Shown in pieces: positions 12,201 through 24,100 of a stretch of 64,000 nucleotides of DNA. Location of the stretch: the NCBI GenBank assembly GCA_000708835.1, contig DF236974.1, positions 112,626 to 176,625 on the forward strand, in the 5' to 3' direction. The DNA comes from Klebsormidium nitens (taxonomy: Eukaryota > Streptophyta > Klebsormidiophyceae > Klebsormidiales > Klebsormidiaceae). Both the position numbers and the translations under genes were made by a program. The notes beneath the pieces were generated by a model. It did not search any database, was not told the DNA's origin, and saw only the letters and a list, made by a program, of their open reading frames with translations. The stretch's first letter is position 1; every line of letters begins with the position of its first letter.

Positions 12201-13782
12201 GCTGCATTTCTCATTTCCTGCCAGGTGCTTCCCAAGCATTGTTCGGACGGGTGTCTCAACATTCTTGAGGCAACGGAGTAAAGAGAGCGAGGTTTGACTA
12301 AAAGATCGCAGCGCAGATTCGATAGGCTGCATCGAACAGACGGCTTCTGGATTGCCGACATCGTGCGCTTATCACTCCGCGTTCCTTCTGTGCTTCCTGC
12401 TTGCGTGTATATTATTCGGCTCAAAAACGGAACGACTTACTGTGCAAAGCGCTGAGTTTATCACTGCAAGTGTGCTACCATGAGCTCATTTACTCGGGCG
12501 GTAAGATCTGCGTATAGCATTCTGCCAACCATGTTCCTGCGCCTGCTCGTGTGTCATTTGTTTTCACCCATCGTCGAGGTGCAGAAGAAGTCCTTACTTC
12601 ATAAGTAATGCTGTGCAGGGCCTGCATGCTGCGGACCTTATCCACGAAGCATCCAACGCCATTGCGACGGGGCTGACTGTCCAGGTAAGTATAGATTTCT
12701 GTGGCCGATTGTCGTTCCCGCAGTCAAGGGTTTGCGTGCTCATCCTAATGCTAGTGCGACGAGCAGATTCAACACGTACTTGATTCATTCCACTTCAAGG
12801 CGGGGGTTGGGCAGTGCGCAATGTTTGCGGCCAGTTCGAGACAGACATGATTAAAATGGGAGAGGAAGATTGAGCAAGCTCGACGGCGCACGCTGTCTGT
12901 GGGAGTCACTCTTCAGTCTAGTAGCAAGCTTCAGGAATAAGATTCTTTTAACCAATGTGGAAACGTTGTTGAGGTTACCTGCTCTGCACCCGCACCCACC
13001 CTAATCTCTTGACTGAACCCACCAGTCCCAGGCCGGCGTTCACTATCCTAAGTTGAAGTCTCATCTTTTGCAGGACCTCAAATTTGCGGTGCACGCGCAT
13101 CCCACGCTCTCCGAGGTCCTGGACGAGCTCTTCAAGTCTGCCCACGTCGAGCAGGTGAGCGGAGCCATCCGTATTTCCCTAAATTCCTATGGTTCACCGC
13201 TGTCGTTCTGAGGCATTTCCGATCTTGGATAGTTGGGTCGACGGTGGGACTTGGGACTCAAAAAGTGAAGGCTTTTTGAGGTGGGGAGTGCAGGGTTGAA
13301 GTGTTCAGTCTGAGGGACAGCGGAGGAGCCGGCTGTTCCAGTGCGGGGTGCGGTGCTGACCGGGACGTCCTCTTTGGGGCAGGTCGCACCCCCACTGGAA
13401 CAGCCGGACGCTGCCCCAAGTGGCCAGTCCCCACTCAAGTCCATTGACAATTCAGATAACGATCCGCCAAGGAAGGAGCCGGTGTCAATTGCCGCCGAAT
13501 CGATCCCTTACGGAAAAATAAGTCCGAGCGAAGTCGAGGAATCGACTGCTTCTAATGAAGCTGACGCCCAAGAAGACGAGGCGGGGGTGTCGGGATTGGA
13601 GGCGCAAGCATGTCTAGAACAGATGGAAGAGACCCTTGCAGTTGGAAATGAGGGCCATGCTGAATTGGAAGGGCATGCGTTGTCCCTGCACACGCAGGTG
13701 AATGATGCGTTTATAACAAGATTGGACTCTCTTTTCACAGGCTGAGCCGGTCATTGCCAAGGCGGAGCCCGTGACCGTCTAG
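6249..13782 (+). CDS. LPD1: Plastid dihydrolipoamide dehydrogenase (E3)
   Basis: Flavoprotein disulfide reductase that reoxidises dihydrolipoamide with NAD+ as the E3 subunit of plastid pyruvate dehydrogenase. Exons: 6249-6596, 6946-7092, 7856-7990, 8227-8344, 8718-8842, 9247-9372, 9726-9806, 10049-10111, 10520-10594, 10811-10889, 11119-11219, 11672-11785, 12128-12175, 12619-12684, 13074-13154, an optional 13383-13697, and 13741-13782. Residues 1 to about 90 are a Ser/Arg/Ala-rich transit peptide. GAGVGG (101-106) binds FAD; CVNRGC (132-137) is the redox disulfide; GSGYIGLEF marks the NAD domain; HAHPT with H551 and the following E556 form the catalytic dyad. It matches the plastid isoform ([26 protein letters not shown]) rather than the mitochondrial one. 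Length is 582 residues without, or 687 with, the optional exon; plant plastid forms are about 570. Confidence 0.93.
13329..13407 (+). promoter_or_regulatory. Hairpin enclosing a 3' splice site in LPD
   Basis: CCGGCTGTTCCAGTG at 13329-13343 is perfectly complementary to CACTGGAACAGCCGG at 13393-13407. After a one-base bulge (C13344) the stem extends by GGGGTGCG paired with CGCACCCC. The loop, about 13353-13384, contains the AG (13381-13382) that would begin the optional exon. The structure is direct sequence evidence; control of splicing is my inference. Confidence 0.55.
13383..13697 (+). other. Candidate in-frame cassette exon of LPD (105 codons)
   Basis: This segment is open in the LPD frame, follows an AG and ends CAG before GTGAATG. 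Both flanking junctions are phase 0, so including or skipping it keeps the frame. Skipping gives a C-terminus like known plastid LPDs (short, ending in Glu-Pro-Val-type residues). Inclusion inserts about 105 acidic, Ser/Glu-rich, probably disordered residues after the catalytic domain. It could equally be an open stretch inside a 586-bp intron. Confidence 0.4.
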
Positions 13783-14981
13783 ATTGTGTTGAGACAACTT
13801 GAGGATAGTCGTGAACTAGATGTGTAGCAAAAGCAGCTCAGGTCGGCTGTACATTCCGAGAAGGGTAATCGATTTTTATCAGTGGGCGGGGAGTCGGAAC
13901 AATGTACCGAAGCTTCATCGACTAGCCAACCATGCACGTGCAAGATGGCTCCGTTCATACCGTCTGAAAAGCCCGACTGTCTATCGACGAGTATTTTTTG
14001 CATTGCAAGTGAGATGTGCGGCGTTCGCTCGACCTTCACAGCATGTAGCCTGGCATGCATAAGTTTGTAACTCGTCACGGGTTTGCAATACAGATCCAAA
14101 TACCTACGGGCGTGCATAATGTAGGCCTTCTAGTTCATGACAAAGGCCTCGTTGAGAATTCATGAAAACTCATGAAAATTCAGAATTAAACTAGCATGTG
14201 CGTAATTCTCGTTGGCAAGCCCATGCTGCTACATACGACCCTCGCATTTATATAAGCCAATGAATCTGCATGCACACCTACGCGCGACCCAATATCCTGC
14301 AGGAGTTTTAGGGTGTAGGGTGTCGGGTAGCTGCATGATCGATGAATTACACATGTCAATCGCGATGGCACATGGCACATGGTCACGTGCAACCGCGATA
14401 TCCGTCCAAGCGTGCCAAGCATGTATACAAGCGGGTTGTCAGTGCAGCTTGTGCACATATGGCCGCCCGGCCACCGACTCAACAGCGATCAACAAATTAA
14501 ATTGCGAAGACACAATTAGGAACGTAACATGTCTGCCATATGTGCGTAGGGTCTAATCTGCTCATGCATGGTTGAAGTGAATGCTGCGCCATACAAGTGT
14601 ATGCGACATACATGGGGCAATAGTGAACGCATGGCCAACTCTGGAAGCTTCGTGTTTTCCGTCAATCTCAAACGGCCTGCTGTCTTCTCCTATATGCTTC
14701 TATTTGATTCACTATGGAATCCAACCTGATGAAAGCTAGGAAGCACAGCCCTACTGTTTCTGAAAAGTACTGTACTCTGATGGCAGAGCCATTTCAGGAT
14801 CCACGAAAGAGCTGTCCACCGCTGTGGCCTGCCCAGAATACCTGTCTGCAATCAACTACGCCCCTTTTACCATCTAGGTAATTTGGCAGGCTTTTTCTTA
14901 AACAAAGCTGTCGTGGTAATGCACCTTTGAAGATGAAAAGACTCACAGCTCATAAACGAACGTACCAGGTGCAAACACTTA
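13783..14981. other. Intergenic, convergent 3' ends
   Basis: This AT-richer spacer lies between the LPD stop (+) and the RING exon of the next gene (-). It has short CATG-rich stretches and a small direct repeat near 14150-14180 (CATGAAAA/CATGAAAA), but no gene, RNA or mobile element that I can support. Confidence 0.4.
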
Positions 14982-15176
14982 TCAACCAAGGTAGACGGGT
15001 TTGACGGCTTTGCTTTTCTTGAGGTTGCAACCCACGGAACACTTGTACGGCGGCTTGGCCTGACCACTCAACCACTTTACGGAGCACTTGCGGCACAGGA
15101 GTGCGTGGCCGCAGGCAAAGTGATGGCGGACCGTGGTCTCGCTCCAATCGTCCATGCAACTGATGCACTCCCCGAC
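14982..15176 (-). other. RING-type zinc finger exon
   Basis: Terminal exon of 64 residues plus stop. The ligands are CISC, then CGH, LLCRKC and a final CSVGC pair, giving a C3HC4-like order with a final C-x3-C instead of the usual C-x2-C. The last residues (KAVKPVYLG) match the end of the XS gene at 40683 (KRFKPAYLG). RING domains usually recruit E2 enzymes for ubiquitin transfer; that role is inferred from family. Confidence 0.8.
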
Positions 15177-18100
15177 CTGCACCCAAAAGAGAAAGTGTGT
15201 GAATTGCGGTAAAGTAACGTCGATCCGGGAAGATTGCCAGGCCTATCAGAGGATGATCCAGCGAACCTGAATTCTGGTATCGAGATGAAGAGGTATACTA
15301 CGGCGAGGTTGGATCAACGTCGCTCGTTATGTGGTGATGCAGAAGGCGGAACAGATAGAGCAAGATGGAAGGAAGAAGATGCAATAGGAGCGAAGAAAGT
15401 GATCGAAAACGCGAGCTCTGGGATGCTTGCTAGAGCGCTGCAGGAAGCGTCCATGTAACCTATAGGGCAGTGAGTTCCAATAACTAGCGGACATCTCCAA
15501 AACTGTGGTCTTCACTATATTCGACACCGCCTCGGTCTTCGCGTTCGTAGTCCGCGAGACATGCAACGCGTCCAATATGAGACCTGAACTTAAGCGTTCT
15601 TTACACGGAAGAAGGCCGCTCACCCCGCCGCCGTTTCGCTCCTTTTGCTCTAGTTCTTCCCACCTCTCCCGCAGGCGCTCCTTGTCTTTCTCAATGGCTG
15701 CTCTCTCTGCCGCAATCTGTTCTCGCAGCTCGCGTGTCTTTTCGTCCAAGCTGCGCTGGGCTTGCTCTTGCTCCCTGTACCAGTAACGGACGTGGATTGA
15801 GTTGAATAGAAGACTCGTAGATAGACAAAAACGGAGACACGTGAATGCACAGGAAGACCATTGAAAATTCGAGATTCTGGCCGCTCGCCCATCTTGATGG
15901 TCTTCCGGGACCATGACGGCGTATTCTGGTATATTGCAACCGGACCAGTGGAACGTCGAAGACAACAATCTGTAAAGGGAACGCGGAAGGGTTCCGAAGC
16001 AGGTTCTTTGGCAGCGCAATAAAAAGGCACCAGCACTGATGCTCGGCCACCGTTCACGATGAGAAGAAGGGATGACAGGTCGTTCCGTCAATGGTTTTGG
16101 CCCCACCTTTCAAGCTGCGCTTTGGCGGCTTCGAGATCGTGGCGCAATTTCGAAATGGACGCACTTTCTAGGCAGCAATCCGGCTTTTCCTGCGCCGGCT
16201 CGATGCTCGATGGCTTGGCCTCCGGACTGCAAACGAGATATCTTTACATGAGCACAGCGCCGCTCAAGGCAAGTGCTTCCAGCAGGCTTTCTCAAATATA
16301 TTCAAGGCCTCGATCGACTTCATAGTTTCGAAGACCCTCGCTACGCTGCCCTCGTTTCGATTGTTATGTTGAGCCAACATGTCCTACATTGAATGACAGA
16401 CTTTACTTTCGAAGGCCTTGTGCAGCACTGTGGTTCCCAAAAGCGTCTATATGCTGCCCTCATGTGGGTTGACGCGTTCAGTAAGTGTGGCACAACCAAT
16501 GTGAACGAGGAGATTTTACTGCATCGAGAAGAGCGATCAGGACTGCAGGCCAGCCCAAAGCCGTTGGGCTACTGTCGGCCCTTCCAATAAGCTTGTGACT
16601 CAAAAGCAACCGTCGTGTACAGAAGGTGAGATAGCTTGCCTGCCACTCTGCCAGTCCGCAGTGCTTTCGCTGGGCAACTGTTTGCAGACATGTCTCAGGT
16701 AAGGCGCCAGAGGGTCATAGCAGTCCGACAGCCCTTCAGTTTCCCCGCCCCGCGCTCCGCCTTCTTGCTCGACCCCGATCTCGCCTTTCGAAGCCCCTTC
16801 GCTGGCTGCAATCGTGGAAGCACTTCCAAAGACCGCCCGTGATACAAACTCCAGCCCGCTTTCCCCCTTTTCAGCGGTTTTGCTTGTTGTTTCCCTCGCC
16901 GTTTCCGGAGACACCTGAAGGCCCGGCCGAGTCAGATACGGGGCCACTTCGGAAGCCCCAGCCTCATTTTCAAACAGCCCCACAGTCATCATTTGCGGTC
17001 GTCCCACTCCCACTTCAACCAAACGCAGTGCTTTCTCAACCGGTCTCGGAGATCTTGTCTTCGCCTGCCTCATATCCGTCGCCCGCTTTTCCTGCCGCTA
17101 AGCAGCCTGCCACCGTCGACCGCTTGGCAGAACCGCCGTCTGCGGATTCCTTCCGCTGAGATGGACTAGCTGGCAAGCCGACTTTTGGGATGCTCGCCTC
17201 TGCTTCCGTTTGGCCCCCCTTGGCTTCCGGTGTCGCACCCGCCTTCCTCGGGACCGTTGCCGCAAAGACTGCCGCAAAGGCTGCCGCGACGGCGCCGGAA
17301 AGAGAACCCTCCGGAACGAAGCTCCCCGCTCGTCTCTTACGGAACACCTCTGTTATAGGCGCCGACCTACTTACCAAGCCTCGGCCCAGATCCGTTTCTT
17401 CTGGCATGTTTTCAACTTCCCGCAGCACCAGGCTCACAGAACCTAGCGCTGCTCGCTCTGCGCTTGCTCCCAGTGCTCCCTCCGCACCTTGTGCGGGCCC
17501 CTTATCCTTCGTAAAGTCGCCGAGCTCTGATAGAAGCTTAATCCCTTTCGGCTTCATGCCCGGCAACTCAGTATCCGCCTCTGGAAAAGCGCACGCCATG
17601 TCAACCTCACCGCTACACCCCTCCGCACGGGAATCGCCCGTGGTGCACGCTTAAGAACTCGGTCTAATGTGGTGACGTCAGCAGCCACTTCCACCGCAGA
17701 ACTCTCACCCTCCCCCGTTCCGTTTCGTTGGTTCTTGCAGGTCTCTCCATACATCGAGCACCCCAAGCCCATCACCTGTTGCCTTTTCGGCTCTGTCAGT
17801 ATCTCCCGCACTTCCCCTTTCCAAATCGCCACCTCTCGACTCCGCTTTCCCTCCACTCGCGACCGCGTTTCCGATCCCGTCTCGCGTCCTAAGCTCGCGG
17901 CCCGCCTTACCCTCCAGAGAGGCTTGACCCCTCCAATCGTGTCAGCCCGTTCTTGCAAAGACTCTCCTGCTGGATCGCCCGACGTTTCCGCTGCTGACGT
18001 GGCACTTGCCCGGCTAACGATTCCCCTGTTCACACCAGCTTGGGGCGGGTGAAGATCAACGGGCTTAGACATCGGCGGAGCGACGAAATTGCTCAAGCCC

Positions 18101-21100
18101 GGTCCTGCCACACTGGGCGGAGAAGCCGGGTCCCGCGCTGCAGCTTCGTCTTTCTGTACTACGGCGTCTTGGGGCGCCGCATCGAAACCGGGGGGATGAG
18201 CAGGCGGGATTGTGGGGAGGGAAGAGCCGCGCTGATTGAGCAGTGTGAGCAACTGGCCTGAGTCGGCGGCGAGGATCAGGGAGTGCAGGGGGCATGGGGG
18301 CAGCCAGCCGTCTGCATGATGCATCTGCAAGAACGATATCACACGGGCTTATGAGAAGTCGCACAGGTTTTAAGTCCAGCATCACGCTGCAAGGCTGGAA
18401 AACCTGAAGCAAAACAAACTCTACAAGGACTGATGTTCTGAGCGGAGGACCAGTAATCGAGCGAAAACGCAGACACGGATGCAAGTCCTTCGTCGGCAAG
18501 CCTCCTCTCGAAGCAACCGACACGGACTGCAGTTTCACCACACCGCAAGAGGTGACGCGATGGGCATGCCAGGTGTCGACTCATCCGCCTCGCTTGTCTC
18601 CGGCCCCTCGGGGGGACAAGATGCTGCAGCGCTAGTCTGCACTGCATTTTGAGCTTGGATGTCGACGATGTAATCCATCCTCCGCCGTCTTTCGAGAGAT
18701 GGAACACCTCGTCGGAACAATAGTCCCTGCGTTCAAGGGGCAGGAGTGTGGGCTGACCTCGAGGTGGGGGTACAGGTGGCCCCGCTCGAGCCAGATGCGC
18801 AGGTGCTGCAGCATAAACGGCCCCGCCTCAGTGCCGTCCGCTGCTTGGTACCGCCACGCGGCCGCCTCCTCTACCTGGACACCAGACGAAGTGGTTAAGG
18901 GGTTTTTCGAAGCTTTGGGGAAACTGATGTAGCCTTCATGCAACATGGAGATGTTGGAAATCGCATGCAGGAATGTGGACCGGCGTCAGAGGCGGGACTA
19001 CAAATAAAGCTTAGAAGGTAAAGGCTCAGCGACTTGAAACTAGTTCATAACCCAGTATCTAGCTGGGCTGTGGGATAGTCCAAGCGGTCTATTGAAGGTG
19101 AGCACTGCTTTATGTCTGTCCTAGCGCCGCAACCTGGCACATTAGGTCTAGCGCGAGCAATCTGACACACACTGCAGTACACGTCTGCTGCTCAAGAGAG
19201 GTCACGAGAACTCGAACCAGCCGACTCGCAACCGGTGTTAATCATTCAGTTCCCAACTTCCGCTCAACGCTCAATCAGCCGATGCTTACCTGCTCGTGCG
19301 TCATCCCCCCTGGCTGTGGCGGGGCCCCGCCTGTCTCTGCGAACTGCTGACTAGATTCCGGCGAAACTGCACCACCTTGCGGCGCGGGCTCCGCCTTCCG
19401 TTCACTTCCGCCGCTATCTTCGTCCCGTTTCTTTCCGCTGAATTCAATCCCTTCGTAATCCTCGCTTTGTCTGGTCAGCCCGATCTTCCTCTCGTGCGTC
19501 CTGCTGACAGCCCTCGTCACGCCAGTCGCATCACCCTTCGAATTCGCAGTGTCAACCTGCTCCCTCAGCAAATCATCTTGAGTGCTCGACACTCCCCAGA
19601 CCGCCCCAGCAGGTTGCGCCTTCCCCCCATCCTCTTGCTCGCCAGCGATCTTCGCAAAGCCCTGCGCTCCATTGCCGCCACTCTGCACCGCCCCATGCCC
19701 TCCAACTACAGCGTCCTTTTCGAGCAATCGCCCCACAGCTACCTCTAACGCACTCTTTGCCAGCAGCCCCTTCAGCCAGGCCCGCCCCGCGGGCCGCTCG
19801 CCCCCCTCGTTGACACTAGGGGCCTTCTCGCTTAACTCCAACCTGGCCCCGCCAGCCGCGGTGTCAATGCTTTGGTCGGCCAGGGCCACCAACCGACTGC
19901 CAGACGACGACAATCGCTTGAGAGGTACACGTAAGCCCTCCGGCCCCTCCGTTGCGCTGCCAGGCTTCGTCGCTCTTGACAAACTCTCTTGTGGTGACTG
20001 GGCAGACCGCCAAGGAGTTGACGCTACCTCCAGTCCGTCAGATGACACGTCGGCAACGCCCAAGCCGACTAGTTCACCGGCCACTCCATAGTCTGGCGCA
20101 TCCAGGTCCTCGACAGCCGCCGGGATCTCAGGCGTAGGGGAAGGCGGGGGTGACTGAAAGACAGTTTCGCGTTCTGGGGGGGCGCAGTTTGGAGAGAGGG
20201 ACGCGCTCTCTGATCGGGAGCGCGCAGACAGCCGCACATACCGGATCGCATTACCGGGTGAATTCCCGGTCCTCAAGTACTCCACCTCCTGCAGCAATAG
20301 ATGTCAAAATCAGAGCTTTTTTGAATCTTTTTCGAATCGCGTCTCCTGGGTTTCAATTCGTGTATCTGGGCCGCCGGATCTTGCTGTTGAAATGGGTGCC
20401 GTTTACACCACAAGCGAACGGGATTTGAGATGCGGTACAGAAGTTCGAGTCAGGCTTCGGGACGGTCCCAGTAACTAGTGCAGCAACTCGCAAAAAGATG
20501 GGCACCAACATTTGGAGAATTGCAGTTCAAGGGACATTCTTGGGTGATTGCAAAGTCTCTGCTTCCGAGGAAGCAAGGCAACGCACCTCTGATCGCGTCC
20601 AATGGTACCGCAGACAGTCTTCGGCTCGCCCTTCGCACTTTCCGGCAACATAATCAAGACAAAGGTATTTCGCAGCGATCTGCGGCGGCCTGTAGAAAAG
20701 CGCACGTGTCCGATGAGGCATGTTCGTACACCATCAAATCTGCGGATGAAGCTTCCTCCGACACTCAGCGATGCAAAGCGTCTTTTTCGGGACGACTGTT
20801 TCTATCACCAAAGAATCCATTGCAGATACTTAGGAACACATGAAGATAAGTGAGGACCTGCAGGAGTCAGCGATAAAGCCAGGAAAGCTTAGCAACTGGC
20901 CAACTAGTGGAAGACCATTGGCCACGTGCTCAGCACACCCACCTCGCCGGGTGTCTATACGGGCACCTCAGCTTTGAGCACCGCAGCCTCAAGAACATCT
21001 CGAAACAGACTCTGTCCTCGAGTTTTCGCCCCCGCTCGGCCTGCGACGACGGCCTCTCTGCGCAGTCCTTGATCTTCTTGCGCTCCTCGTTTTGTGGCTC

Positions 21101-24100
21101 GTCTCGCCGCTCCTCGTCAGTTTTCTCGTGCTTCCTCTTTCGACGTTCCTCCCCGTGGTCTCGACCCCCGTCCTTACGTGCATCCGGGTCTCGCTTCCGG
21201 TACCTATCTCGGTCCTTGTCCCGGTCCCTACCCCGTTCCCCCTCTTGGTCCTTGTCCCGGTCCCTACCCCGGTCTCTCTCTCGGTCCCTCTCGCGGTCCC
21301 AATCCTGGACCCCCTCTCGGTCCTTGTCTTGGTCCCTACCCTGGTCCCCCTTGCGGTCCCTCTCTTGGTCCCTCTTTCGGTCCCTCTCACGGTTCCTCTC
21401 CCGGCCCTCGTCTCGGTCCCGGCTGCGCTTGCGGTCGGTTTCCCTGTGACGGCTCCGCTTCCTGCGCTCCTCCGGGTCTCTTGCCGACTTTGCCTCCTTC
21501 TGACGCCGCAAGTTCTCTTCCCTCCGCCTCTTTCGCTCACTATCAGTCCCACCATCTCGGCTGCCCTCACGCTTTTCCCCACCCTTCAGCTCCCCCCTGC
21601 TTTCGGCCCCAGTAGCAACCGACCCCCCTGGAAAAATGTGACCTGGCTTTTCCCTGTTACTACTGGGCCCCGGAGCGTGCCCTGACAGCGGCCGCACATC
21701 CTTCCTCGTCTCCGCCCTAACTTTTTTGCCACTTTCCGTCTTGAGAGGCTCAAGTGGATGCACCGCCTCTGCCCCGAGCACTGGACCACTTTCGACGTTT
21801 GGCCTGGACATTGAACCAGGAGAATCCATCTCCCGGCTGCGCAGTCCAAGCGTGTCCACTCCGACCTTATTTCCAGCCCCAAAATCCCCATTTTCCACTT
21901 CCGCTGTCGCCTCGACAAAAATTTCGCCTTCCCCCCCTTGCCTGGGTATTGGCTTGGGCAGCCCAAAAGGTGACGTCAGCGCCACTCCGCTTGGACCGTC
22001 TTGCCCTTCCGTCCCGTCTGCGTCCGCTTTGCATTCTGTCGGACCCGCCTCTAGTTCCCCCCGTGCCTCTTCCGCTTGCCCGTTCCTCCAGCCTTGCTTC
22101 TCCTCTCCAGTCGCCACCGCCTCTATATCCGTTTCGATCTTTAAGCCCCACTCTCTCTCTGCTCTCAGCAGTAACATTCGCCGCATACTTTCAGAAAGGA
22201 GCCGTTCCTCTACACCAGCCGCTTCATCAAGCCCGTCAGCCTTGTGAGTTTCCTCCACCGCAGGTTCGGACGGACCGTCTTCCGCTCCAGGGCCCCCGTT
22301 TTCTTGGGCTGTTTGTGCTTCCCAGGCAAAAGTGGTGTTGAGCTGCAGCACACAGACCGGAAGTTTAGAACGGAACCCCCGGAATAAGACAAAACAGCGG
22401 CAGACGTCAATTAGGAATCTGGAGATCCGACCATTCGAGGAGTTGCCGCCTAGTGGGAGGTTCCCTGCATGGGGGTCCCACTGTTCTACAAGTCTCATGA
22501 TTACGCGTCTGCATTCGAGAAACCCCAAAACGTGGATTGAACGGCCTAGCACAATCAGCAAAAACTTCGCCTGCTTGGACTTTATGGAGACTACACTGAC
22601 CAGGGCCACATACTCGGATGGTAGGCGGCAGATTGCAGATACATACGGGCTACCGAGAAGGAGTTTGTAGACATTCTTTTCTACCGCCAGGTTTGAGGAG
22701 ACAGCTAGCAAGGTGGCTGACGTGACTAAAGGGACAGCCACATACACACATTTGTGCTCATTCAAAGTCAGCAACTCACAAAAGCTTCCAAAGAGCCTGT
22801 AGTTTGTGATCCCTGTGCTGCATCCCATAATGGCTGACAACATGGCTGCTTGAGTGATTCTAACTGCTCACCTGTTCACTCCGCTCGTCCGGGTTGCCCA
22901 CAAGAAGCTGTCCTAGTTGCGCGCAGTCCAAGTCACAGTCTGGCTGCACACAGCCCTGCATGCACAATTGCCCCAACTGAATCTCTGATACAAAATGATG
23001 TACACTTACAGGACTTTCCAATGACTGTCGGGGCTCTCGACTTCAGGCTTGACAATAACTTGAAACCTTATGTGCATCATATGAAGTCATGTGCCTTGTT
23101 CTTGACGCAACCTTCTGATCTCAGAAGACTTCAAGTTCGAAAGCACAAGGCACCATATCATTCTGGCAGAACGCAGTTTGGCAAGATGAGCCAACAGTGT
23201 CACTGAGAACAACTCTGCCTGTTCTTGTGCTCACGCTTCGCAAGCTTAGACACATTTGTGACTTGCCCCACGAGTGACCTCACCTGCGACAGCCTGCACC
23301 GCTGAAGAACTGCGAACGGGCTGTTGGAGGCTCCATCAACCCGCCATTGTTCGTGAAACTTCAAAAGTTTATCCACCAGATTCTGGCGTTCGGCCCCGCA
23401 ACTATTCCCCTCAGGTATGCCATCGTTGGGATGCGTACGCCAACTGCTTTCGCCCTCAATACTGGCCAACACTGGTTCCTCAAGAGGGACCTGCGGGGGC
23501 CAAAAAAGGAAAACTTATGAGGACGCTCGCTTTCTGCAGGATTATCAGGTGGAGCTCAGCCGATCCAAGGAGGAAGAGAAGCTGTATTCTTCTGACATTC
23601 GTCAAGCAAGGAGACAGTGGCCCAAAGGATTGTTGTTGTCCCCTATGCTATCAGAAGCACAGCAGATTGACTGCAGTGGCTCATGCAGACCATAATGAAA
23701 GAAACAAAAAGTGAATTTCCCAGGCTCCAAGGATGAGTCAAAAAGAAGCCCCCATCTCTGCACTGGCTAGCCAGCCCTCAGTGTGCCCCCAAAAGTAGTC
23801 TCAGTGACTGCTGAAAGGCCCATAAACCATAAGCCCTGCTGGGATGCACACTGAAGGTGTCTAGTTAAACTGCCCCTCAGAGAAAACTCGTGAAGTGCCA
23901 CTGACTAAGATGCAAGTGTTCATTTTATTTCTCTCCCAATGCTGCCAGGTGGGGAGCAGGCAAGGAGATACTTCAATCACGCTGTCTGCAAGGATGAAGT
24001 GGCTGCTTTTCTACCAAAAACAGCCATGATGCTGTATTGTATGCCCATGTCTTCTGCCTTCAAACAGCTTTTTCTTCCTGAAAGTGGGCCCTCACCAACC

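Noticed and set aside
19582-20091. 169-codon open frame on the + strand
   Set aside because: It lies opposite a 333-codon exon that has consistent splice sites and phase on the - strand.
21092-21685. Pro/Val/Leu-rich open frames on the + strand
   Set aside because: They are the antisense of the Arg-Asp/Arg-Glu repeat of the CCCH/GYF gene; periodic codons keep the opposite strand open.
22343-22843. N-terminal half of a 637-codon open frame ending at 20930
   Set aside because: Upstream of the acceptor at 22342 the composition changes to intron-like with no start context; the phase-0 exon at 22955-22872 joins directly to 22342.
23417-23695. Protein-like frame on the + strand (FLQDYQVELSRSKEEEKLY)
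   Set aside because: It overlaps an exon on the - strand and has no joining exons or domain; probably chance.
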